Shown here in pieces: positions 37,501 to 49,500 of a stretch of 64,000 bases of DNA. Source of the DNA: Ophiura sarsii (lineage: Eukaryota > Echinodermata > Ophiuroidea > Amphilepidida > Ophiuridae); assembly GCA_035610835.1 (NCBI GenBank), contig CM069447.1, positions 60,581,048 to 60,645,047 of the forward strand, read 5' to 3'. The notes beneath the pieces were generated by a model that did no database searches, was not told where the DNA came from, and worked only from the letters and a program-made list of their open reading frames with translations. Made by a program: the position numbers and the translations under genes. Numbering within the stretch: the first letter of the stretch is position 1; every line of letters begins with the position of its first letter.

Positions 37501-40500
37501 GGGACATGGGGTGAATAGGGACAAAAATGGGAACAGTTTTTCAAATGTCACCCGGCCAGTTTGTGTACCGTAAAATGGGGTGAATATGGACATAGGGCCC
37601 CATGTCCCTATTCACCCTGTATTACGGTACACAAACTGGCCGGGTGACATTTAAAAAACTGTTCCCATTTTTGTCCCTATTCACCCCATGTCCCTATTCA
37701 CCCCGTTTTACGATAATCATCCGTGTGATCGAAGTCAAGGATTAAGGGTGCTTTTTTAGACCACAACACCGGTCTGCGCGGGCCCATTCTAAGCGAATCA
37801 AAATTGCAAACTTCAACCTGAATCCGCGCTCTAAGGGTTGCTTGGGCCGATAGTCATGGGTCATCATTGTAAAAATAGTCGGAAATGGTTAGGCTTATAA
37901 GCTAAATTTACTAACAAAACTGAATTACACAATTACCTCATAAGTCTTTTCAGTCTAAACTCTGTCAAGAGGACATCCTTTGCTACGAGCTATATTCCTT
38001 GTTAAGGGTCTTTTTTTCTTCTTTGAGAATCCAGGTTAAGGGTAGATTTTGAGAGTGGATTCACACGGATGATTACAAAGTTTTACACATCAGTGCCCCC
38101 CTCCTCCCCACCTTTCCCCCGGGTAGGGGTAGTCGTGAGTGTTTAGGGATGCGATGTTGGTGATAGTGGGTTTGGAGAATATTGGAGCCGCCAGATTGCT
38201 ATGCAGATGGATATAAAATGTGATTATAGTCAATTTCAAACAGTTGGAAAAAATTCATACATCAAACGGACCTCTGAGGTTGAGTCGGTCGTTCAGGCTT
38301 CTTTTTTTTCAATGAAAATGACCGTGTAAATCTTTATTTTTAAATCTGTAAATATTTTGCCATTTTTTGACTAGCAATTTTGTTGTTGCTTTAGGTTTGG
38401 TATTCATTTTATTCAACAATTTCTACAAATATGGGTCAGTCAGGCCCGTATAACACGGTTGTTTTGTGTTTTTGTCGCCTTCGGGGTAGGTGGTTGTGTT
38501 AATATAAGTAGCCATAATGGATGTGGCAATAGTGTGGCTTTTATGTAGTGGTGTAAGTGGTGAGTGAGGCTGGCAGGCTTGAAGATGGTGATACCTTTGA
38601 CAACTATCAGTACCGGTATTGGTGTTGTATATTGTCTTAATGCAATAATATTAGAAGCACAGAATTTCGGGTTATTGGGTAAGGTGTTGTGGGGGTGATA
38701 GTGCTACAGCATAATTTGCTCATAAAGTGTAGGGTTTGATGGTGAGATTGGCAGGCTTGAAGAATGGTTGTATACATTGGAAGAAATACATTGTGTAAAG
38801 GTAGTTGCAGTGGTGGTCCCGGTGGGGTCGGTGAACATACCAAGCGGGTACGCGTCCAAAAAAACCCGTAGAAAAAGGGTCCAGATTTCACCACACGACG
38901 TCGTCGACGTCTTTCTGAAAAAGGGGTTCTTTTTAGGGGGCATTGCACTTAAGGGTATCCATTACAGCATCAGGGTATCAACATTTATGGGTACTAATTG
39001 TATATATGTGTGATTTTTCAATAAACATGCAAAATGTTGAGAAAAAAATCTTCAATATTACCCTTCTTTTAAATTGTATATCCCTGGTATATCAAAAATG
39101 TTGCTGATTTTTCAAGCCTTCCCGAATTTCGATGTAAACAAAGCACCACATAACTGAGCATTATTGAGTGTCGGTAACGCCGTTTAGGGTAGGGTTTGTA
39201 TGTGTTACCGCCATTTAGGGGTATCAAAATAGTTCAGATTTACGCCATTTAGGGTCCGTTTCAGAGGTCCTTGGACGCGCATGTGTACCCGCTTGGTATG
39301 TTCACTGACCCCCCCCCCCCCCCCGGGTGGTGGTATGGTGGTGCCAGTAAATCATTGTTTCTTTAAAAAAAAAGCACAACTCAAACAAAATGTTATAATA
39401 AGTATAATTTAAAAGATGTCGACAACAATTATGACAAGCCCAATTTTTCAGGTTTGTTTCAATGAGTAAGGTTAGGGGGCTGTCATTTTCTTCGGATTTT
39501 ATGACCGCCCCCTTCCCATTACATGTTATTTCAATCTACACATTGAAAATACAAAATAATTGAAATAGAAAGGAAAATTGAACATCGTAAATAATATATT
39601 GCGGTATCCATGTTATATGTATGATCCAAGTTTGGTTGTAATCAGTTTTGGGGTTAAAAAGAAATTGGCATTTTCTGATGTCTTCCGTTAATTTTAAAAC
39701 TTGACATCAGATAATCTTTGACCTAAATGTGTGACCTTTGACCTCATGTTGTATCTTTGTATCAAGTTAGGTGACTTTTGGACCTTGCATGTAAAAGATA
39801 AAAATAACTATTTTATAAAGGCCTGCTTTAAATAACATAAAACATTCATTGCTACGCTCGTATATTAAAATAAAAAGATACAGATTGATCCAGGGCTCGG
39901 AACAACAAAGACGTAACTCAGTTTTGGCCATTTTGAGAAAATCATGTTTTAAAATATGTGGCTACCTTCCTAAACTCATAGCATCCACTCAGTACAAGAG
40001 AATCATACAAAACTCACTTTTAAGGAGGATGGTAATTCTATCAATGGATTAAATTATACAAATATATATTTGAATATACAATATTTTTAAAAAAAATACA
40101 GAAAAATGCCATCAGATGGAGATACGTCTTTTTTGCGCTAACGCATTTGAAGTCAGTTTGGACTTCAGCCTTTTGTCATAACACCTTGTATGGCTATATT
40201 AAAAAAATCATTTGTCTCAAAGCTCCTGCGCATGTTGGTTAATTGGTGCATGTTAGAAGAAAGAAAAAATAATACTTTTTTTTTAAAATTTTTTTTTTAA
40301 AAATCCCAAAAGTTTCCCTGATTTGTCAGATTTTCATTGATCACATCATTTTAAATACAAAAGGTCACTTTTACAAGGATTTCAATATTTTATATTTATA
40401 AAAAACTTTTAAAAAAACGCATTCCGCATTAGGTTTTGAAAAACTGAAGAGCTTTGAGACAAAGGATTTTTTTAATATAGCCTAATGGTATAATACTATT

Positions 40501-43500
40501 TTGTAACTAAGATAATTGACCATTTATGCATACAACTGATTATAAATTACCCCAATTGGTAAGTTTATTTTAATACATTAACATAATAAAACAAAACACT
40601 ACTGTTCTACAAAATAATGTCTAAAGCGCATTGTACACCAAATTGCCGTTTGGTATTTGAAGATTTACAGATGATCAGACATCGATTTTGTGTTTTACGT
40701 CCAATGCTCATCACCATCAGTAAATAGGTGAACTAAGAAATGATTGCTATAGCTGCTTGTTGTAAGAATATTTGGCGTGCGTGCATGTGCAGATGCAGAG
40801 TACTTTAGTCTTGACCATTGTCATCTTCCTCGAAATCTGGTTCTGCTAGGGCGTCCCTCACATTGTTGCGGCTAGGTAGATTCTTGTAATAGTTGCGGTA
40901 TTCAGGAGGGATTGCACCGCTATCCATCAAGCTCACCAGATCGCGTTTCTTGGCAACAGAAATTGGGAGCACCTGGGAGTATGCTGGTTCCAAAACTGCA
41001 TTCTCTGGTTGGATTGCATTAGCCGTTTGCCGGATCCGTGTCGACTCTCTTCTGGCAATGGATTGAGTAATGACGATCTCCTCAAAACTGTCATCAGTGA
41101 AATGTTCCTTGAATAAAATGGAGTTTGACTTTGATTTTGTGAAGCGAAACCATTTCACTTTTAGCCAGTTGATATTCTTCCCAGATTCTGTCATGTTGCG
41201 GTTCAAGACAATCTGATCAGCGAGCTTGTGGAAGTCTATAAAGTCAGTGTATAGGTCAGCTCCGTCACATTATAGGGCATTCTACGCCTTGCAGATGTGC
41301 AGATCATGGCCCACTCATGGGTATTATACACCTTCTGGTGCTTTTTGTTTGTTTCAATAGCAGCATGCATGCTATAAACCTCCATCATGCTGTGTCCACT
41401 CTACATGTACTTCTGATCAATGGTTTGAAGGTGGCCAATGGTGGTACATACAGCGTAAAGCATTGCTGCTGCAACGTATATGTTTCGATTCTGTCCACTG
41501 CAAGTGTCAGAAAAGCTGGACACATGCTTGATATCTTCAGGAAGGCTGGTAAAGTATTTTAACAAGCAAGAACTAATCTCGTTAGCACCACATTTCCCAT
41601 TGGTCTCTGGCCATAAATAACAGAAGCCTGCTTTGCTGATCTGTTCATAAATGGTGAAGTTATAAACGGCAAGTTTTCGCTTATATAACAGCAAACTTAC
41701 ATCGGTGTATGGCGTGTACAACACTGCTTGCAGGTCAACTGCTATGCTGGTTCCCTGCGCCCTGGATCCGCGGCCCAACTTATCCATAGAACGTGCCTTG
41801 TCTGCATTTTTAACATCTTGTGATTGTGCCTTTCGGTTGATGTGCTCATCATATATGTTGGTTGGAAGACTTGGACCTTCTCTTCTCCAGTGAGGTTTTA
41901 TATCTAGCACACGTAAGGCATTGGTCTTTCTTGGGTATGTGGAACCCAAGATTAAATTCAATGTTAAACACATCAGGGTAGACATAAAGACTGACAGGGT
42001 TTCTAGTCATTGTCACGGCACCATCCTGGATAGAGTTCCTTCCACATGTATTTGACAGACAGTGAAGGGTCCAAGTATTTCCTGACAGAATCCTTCCTAC
42101 AGTAGTGCGACTGATGGTAGGAAATGAGGAAATATGCTCCAGTGCAAGGCTCAAGATAATTAAGCGGGCGCTGGGCAATTTTTACCTTTAGCAAAGACAA
42201 AGATGGTGGGGTGTGTGTGTGTTTTATTTTCATCAATATCGCAAACCGAATAAAGAATCAAAATCCATTTTCTCTAAACTTGCATAATTATAACGACATA
42301 GTGTCACACATACCATAGCCCGTTTCTACAAGCTTGAATATATCACCATAGCGTTTTAAACACAGAGGTGTTTTTTTTAATCATCGCTAGTTATTGTGAT
42401 GCGAGGATCATTTGGTTATTCAAAAGGATCGATATCGTCGAAATTGTGCCGACAAAACGGATCCTCAAATGCTCGCATTGCCTTTGATTTTTTCATCTTT
42501 CGCCGCATCTTCTCAACTAGCCACTTCTTGTTTCGAATCAGTTGGGCGCAACCATCTTCAAATTCGCGAAGTGTTTTAAGTTGTTCTTTCTCTTCCACGT
42601 TCGCACGGATGTTACACCTACTTTTCGTTTTTGCTGCTTGTAGATCATGTTCAATTTTTGAGGCGATAGACTTCGTGTAGTCCAACATCATTTCCAGATA
42701 CCCTTTGTTCTGCTTGTGAGTGAACTCTTCGACTTGATCTATAAATTCATCCGAGAACTCGTAGCCGGGGGCTAGGTTGGGAAATTCACGTTTTATGCAA
42801 ATGTGGAGTGTCCTCAGTGCCGGCGATCCACTTTTGTAATTTAGTCAGTTTTTCCTCTATAATAGCTTGGGCGACAACGAAGTCTTGAATATCGTATACT
42901 TCATATTTATCTCCCAAATAGTCTGGCATTGGGCCTATGTATCTCCCCGGTCCTTTGTAAGGGGTGTCCATGATGACCCCTAAAAGATAAGTTCAATCAA
43001 ATGGGTAAATGACTGTTAATAAAAAAAAAAACGTTATGTATCAAACACACACAAACTAAGAAATCAAGACTGACACTACTTGTAGAGTTTTCCCTAATCA
43101 TAAATCTTTTATTATATTTCACTCATGCAAACATATATTAATAGATAATATTCCGGAAGGTCTATACCTCTGAATTTTTATATTAATAGATACATAGATT
43201 AACTAAATTAGTAGCGACATCTAGACGTGTGGCCATTGAACATTGGTGGGCCTGATTGGGTGAAAAAATGCCATAACTTGGCCAAGGTCCCTCTCGGGAC
43301 ATTCTAATTGCAGTTGCCTCAACCCTTCCCGAGCGGTTGGTGTGATTTGTGATGCCACGTAAAGTCGGCGTTAGAGATGGTTGGACTAATTGTCCAGTTT
43401 TGTTCATTTGAAGTTGTTGGTGGAAAGAGTTGTCGAGGCTTTTTCACGGGACAGTATCCCATGAGACGTTTTTGAACTGCCACGATACTATACACTTCTT

Positions 43501-46500
43501 TGGAAGTGGTTGTTATCTCTCCTCGACAGGTTGGGCATTTTTTTGGTTGCACTATTTGTGTGCGACAATCGCCGCACACTAAGTGGCCACAATCAAGGGC
43601 TGTCATTCAAGCACTTGTTTTCGTAACACACTGGACAGGTACAAAGTGCATTTAAAGATTCATAATTGGATATCATTTGTTCCATTTTGGTTTTTACGGA
43701 ATCTTCCTTTTTAATGTTCTTCCACGGACTACTAAGGTGCCCTATCGCGTCAATTTGTTCTTGTTCTCGTTCTTGTAATTGTCCTATCTCCACGCCCTTG
43801 TCTCTTATTGTTTGTTCGTAATTCTCTTTTTGCTTTTTGAGAGCGTCTCTCAATTGCGCATTCTCCATCTGCTGTGGTCCACACTTTGGGCGGGTGTGGT
43901 TCCACGACCATCCTGAATCAAATTAAAAATACAAAAAAACCCAATAGTGACGTGAAATAGGTGGTATTGTTGCTGGGAGAAGTCAACAATGCTAAATCAA
44001 ATGCAATTTGACAGTAATTATAATTTAATTAAGAAATCGACTCCTTTAATATATACAACTTTGATAATTAAGTTAGAAGAATAGTTGATCATTCATGCGT
44101 AATTCTCGATATCCCCCCCCCCCCCCCATTTCTTCTGGTGAACGTGGACCTGTAATTTCTCGGTCGCAAGCGTGGTAAGTCCGGTCGTTCCGCAAATGGC
44201 GAAATCATTAATTCTCCATCATCACTGTCCGAACTTGCGTTTTCCTCATTTTCTTCAAAATTCCACGTCACATCGCTATCTGTCCGGCTTTGTTCATTTG
44301 AAGTTGTTGGTGGAAAGAGTTGTCGAGGCTTTTTCACGGGACAGTATCCTGTCAGAAGTTTTTGAACCGCCACGATGCTATATATATATTTAGAAGTGGC
44401 TGTAATCGCTCCTCGACAGGTTGGGCATTTTTTTGGTTGCACTATTCGTGTGCGACAATCGCCGCACACTAAGTGGCCACAATCAAGGGCTGTCAAGCAC
44501 TTGTTTTCGTAACACACTGGACAGGTACAAAGTGCATTTAAAGATTCATAATTGGATATAATTTGTTCCATTTTGGTTTTTACGGAATCTTCCTTTTTAA
44601 TGTTCTTCCACGGACTACTAAGGTGCCCTATCGCGTCAATTTGTTCTTGTTCTCGTTCTTGTAATTTCCACATCCTTGTCTCTTATTGTTTGTTCGTAAT
44701 TCTCTTTTTGCCTTTTGAGAGCGTCTCTCAATTGCGCATTCTCCATCTGGATCGTGGCGTTATTTAAATCCCCTTTGGATACCTTTACCCGCAGAGCGGC
44801 CTCTTCAATGGTACACCCACGCTCTTGCATCCTACCCTCATTGTCTACATTTATTGGTTCTGTGATGCAATACTGTGATTTGGGAACAGTTGAACGTTTT
44901 CGCTTTCTACCTTTGGCTCTGGAAGACCCGCTGGTGTTTTCATTTGCCATTATTCCTCTATTATAACTTCTCTTCAGAGCACCTGGAAGGGGATGGGGAG
45001 AAGTAATGCTTGAATATCCGTGTCTGGTACAGTTGATAATGTTACTGATCAGAATAAAACCATAATGACTTTAGTTTACAGGTGTCGTCTATTTTATAGA
45101 CCCACACATACAATAAACATCGAAATACATTGTTATTTCAAATGTGCACATTGACCACGCGACCGATATGTTGAATTTCAAATCCAGAAATATTTGGTTG
45201 CATGTTTTATCAGGGATTGTCACGAATTCATTGTCGATTCATTACTGAAGACGCCATTACAAACGTTATAATTAAAGCTAAAACACAAACTGTGGCCACA
45301 CTAAATATTGAAACCAGATGAAGCAAAATTCACAGTTTTGTTGTTAGTGATATCTTTACACTTTGTCGGTTGGTGAGCCAATAACACTAGTGTAAACAAT
45401 CACAAATGAAGGGGTTGAAGCTTACGTCGACATCCATGTTTTCTAGCGCGTGCATCGATATATTTTTGATGGAGTCCAATCTATTGTCACCCAACATAAA
45501 TCGTCGCACATGGTTATTATCTAAGGCGTGGACGTGGATTCTTGAGATTTTGTTAGAGTTTAGTTGAATTGCCAACAGTTTGTTATTGTTTTGAAACAAA
45601 ATTTTGCTGATGTTTGTCAAATAATTCAGAGATGCCAGAAAATATCTAAGACTCAACATGTCCCGCAAATCATACCCGTGTATGTTGACGAAATGATTGT
45701 CCGATAGATCCACGTAGGTTAAGTTCACTAACCCACTAATGTGTCGCGATGTATAGCCTTTATTTTGTTGTGTGAAAGGTGAAGAGTGTTAAGCCCATGT
45801 TAATGAATAAACGCCAAGTTTTCGATGTCTGTTATTTCATTACCGTGCAAGTATAGTTGTTGCAATACCCTAAAGTCGCTCAAAAATCATCGTTTCCACA
45901 CACCGGAAATCTTGTTGAGTCCCAAATCTAAACGTTTTAAATCAACATTACACTTAAAAGCGTGTGGTTCAATGCTTTCTATTCGGTTATTACCCAAATA
46001 TATAGCAGTAGCAAATGGAAATGCACAAGCACCAGATTTTCTGACAATCCTTATGGCGTTGTCACATTTATTGTATCGTTTATAAACAGATCAAAGATAA
46101 AAACTTGAAGAAATAAAATGTGGCGGGTTGTTTTAGAAGAAAATGTGTATCTTTTTTAATTTTAAAAAATGACCCTTCTGACCCAGTCCATTTACAAGAA
46201 ATATGTTTGGAGGAATTTGTAATTTTTGTAATCTGAATTTTTCTAACAAAATTATGACCCCCCTATTTTAGGTTTTATAATTTTATGACGCCCCCCCCCT
46301 ATTTTAGTATGTCACAAGATTATGACCCCCTACCATATTTGTGACCCCCAACCCCCTTCCGAAGAAAATGACAGCCCCCTATGACTCTTTATCCATTTTT
46401 TTACGTACATTTGCAGGTTTTCTAAAATGAAGAGGTTTTTTTTCTCTTAGTGTACTTACATGTTGCATCCCCTTGTTTCCATGGTAACGATCTCTCTGCC

Positions 46501-49500
46501 GCTGTGATTTGTTTGAGTGTTTTCCACGCTCTGGATTTTTTACCAGCCGAAGCACCGCTTTTGGAATGCTGTGAATGAGTGAGAGAAACAGGGATAAATT
46601 TGATTTATGACTACTATTGTAACATTGGAAATGTCTCAAATGTATACATACATGTATATTGCATTATATAGTTTAGGCTATACATGTATGAATAAAAAAT
46701 CTTTTGTCTCAAAGCTCTTCAGTTTTTCAAAACCTAATGCGGAATACGTTTTTGTTTTTGGGGTTTTTTTTAAATATAAAATATTGAAATTCTTGTAAAA
46801 GTGACCTTTTGTATTTAAAATGATGTGTTCAATAAAAATCTGGAAAATCTGTGAAATTTTGGGATTTTTTTTTTTAAATTAAATTAAAAAATTAAAAAAA
46901 TTAAAATAAAAAGATTTAAAAAAAAAAAAAATTATAACGCGCATCAATTAACTAACGCGCGCATGAGCTTTGAGACAAATGATTTTTTTAATATAGCCTT
47001 ACATCAGGGAGACAGGGCAAACTAAATAACTGAATAATAATAGGTCATGACATCCACCTGTGTCAAGGGGAATAAAGTTAGTCTATATATTACATGTATC
47101 AAATCATATCTATCATGATGTGCCTCTGACTCTAGTAACCCTCTGTAATCACTGATAATGGTTTTGGAGGACATGTGGAGGGTCACTGAACTATTTCAAG
47201 ACCTAATTTGTAGATTTGGACAGATTAATATAAAAGTAGAAATTTTCGCGAGGTTTCTATTTTCCCGAACTTCGCGAATCAATCCTCATCCGCGAAAATA
47301 TAAACTCGGGAAAATTATTGACTTCCATTGACTTTTGTTCACAAATGTTGAAAATCGCGAAAATAAAAGATCGCAAAATGCCTGTGTAACGGGTGCTTTC
47401 TCTGGGATATTCCAATAACTCAAGCGTGGGGGCGTTTTTCGAAGCAACGGTATTTATTATATGTCGATAATAACACACCAAGGACTGGACTGGCAGGGAC
47501 CTGCATATAAGAAAAGGATGAACAGGTCAGTCCTTGGTGCTGTCCTTAAACTGAGTGCCCCAAATAATAATACAAATATGCAACACATGGTTGAGTACAA
47601 AAATCATGAAATGAAATTAACATTACCGGGTTATAATTAAATTTGTGATATAAATGAAATGTATAAAGAATGATCGGACTAAATTTGGAATACTGAATTT
47701 GGATTAATTAGAAATACAGTAGACAACAATATCAAGAAACTAAGCAATAATTGAATAACGGCCAAAATATAATACTGTAATATGTATACTAATTTGGAAT
47801 TAAACGTTGTCTGAAAATGTCCAGAAGTATCCGAAAAGATAAATCAATTTGGAATTAAACTCTATGCTTTGAAGTATAATTTGAAAACAAAACTATTATG
47901 CTAAACGAGGCTAATTTCAAGTGTAGCAAAATCTATAAAAACAACTAAACCCATCACCAAAGTTAACTAGTGAATGTTAACTAGTGAATATGACTAAATA
48001 AACATTATGGATATATGTACATAAAACTGCAGTAGATAAACAATTGACCAATATAAAAACAAACAAAAGTAATATACTAAACAGCAGACTAAACTTAAAC
48101 TGTAAATACATGTAGCCAGGGCATTACATTAATATGCCTAAATCCATGAACCAGTGTTTCCTCTGGTTAACAATCCGAGATTATTTTCGCATCTAAATTA
48201 ATTAGGCCAAGTGTTTGCCCGACCTAGGACGTGATGTACCTCATTAAACATAAGGGACGAAAAACACCAATGCAAAAAGGCTTGCTCAAGTTTCTGAATT
48301 GAACGATACCATAAGCAGTACGTATCTCTCTAAATATAAACAAATAACAAAGAGCAAGTATTATAAAGTACATTTGTACAGTAGACAATGACTAGGAAGG
48401 TCACCACCCCGGGGGGGTTCTCACATTGATATAGTATACGTATATGTGCCTACCTTTTGGGGTGCCTTTTCGCAAAAATTGGTATAGCGATGGGGTGGTT
48501 TTCATCTCAAAGTATAAATATTCAAACTGTAAAAATAGTTCCAAAAGTTGTATGCTGCAGACAAAGAAATCATTTCTTAACCAGCACAAAGTTCAAAATC
48601 ATAACAGAAACTTGATTTCCAAAAATGAACTAAACTTGAATCTGTTAATAAAAACTAAAGAGTGCACTTCAAATAATTGTCTTGTTTTGGATAGTGCAAT
48701 CTCTTTAAAAAAAAGAAATCAAAATGTGATTACTAAAAACAATGATTATGGCATACCTGCATATAAGAAAAGGATGAACAGGTCAGTCCTTGGTGCTGTC
48801 CTTAAACTGAGTGCACAAAGAAATCACCTGAGCATGAAGAGGTATTGTGTGAATAGGCATGATGAGTAGGGGTGTATTGTTATTGTTATGTTAATGAGAG
48901 AGGGGAAATGGTGGGTTTGTTTGCAGATCAGATTACAGGGTGATCCACACAACCAAGGGTGACTCAAAAGTTGAGGCTGTTACACCTGTTATGACTATTT
49001 TCGTGAAAATATCTCATCGTGAAAATATTGACTTTTACAGTATTAAGCAGATTATGATATGGTGCAAGTGCGACCTATTTTTAATGTTTTATATTTTTAC
49101 TTCACTTGACTTATACTACATTTTACTAGTTAACTTGCCAACTATTTATAATTTTTAAGTCTGTCATCATTTCAACATTAACCCTCAAAGCATTAATATT
49201 TAATAAGGATTTCAACATCACAATTTTGTTTTCTTCATAAGAATATCATATCATGATAATAAAGGCCTATACTTGAAATTCCCTTTAAATGAATACTTGT
49301 AACACTGGTGATATTCTTTTTCAGTAGATCAATAAAAAGAAGATATCTTCTTGAATTTGGGGAATGACTCGTCTCCTGAAAAAGCGGCTCCTAATTCTCT
49401 ATAAAACAAATTGAGGACCAAGGGCTGTTTTTTCTTCTGGTTTATGGCTCTGGTCTGTCTTGACTTATATACAGAAAGGCTTGCTGGTAGGTATATGAAT

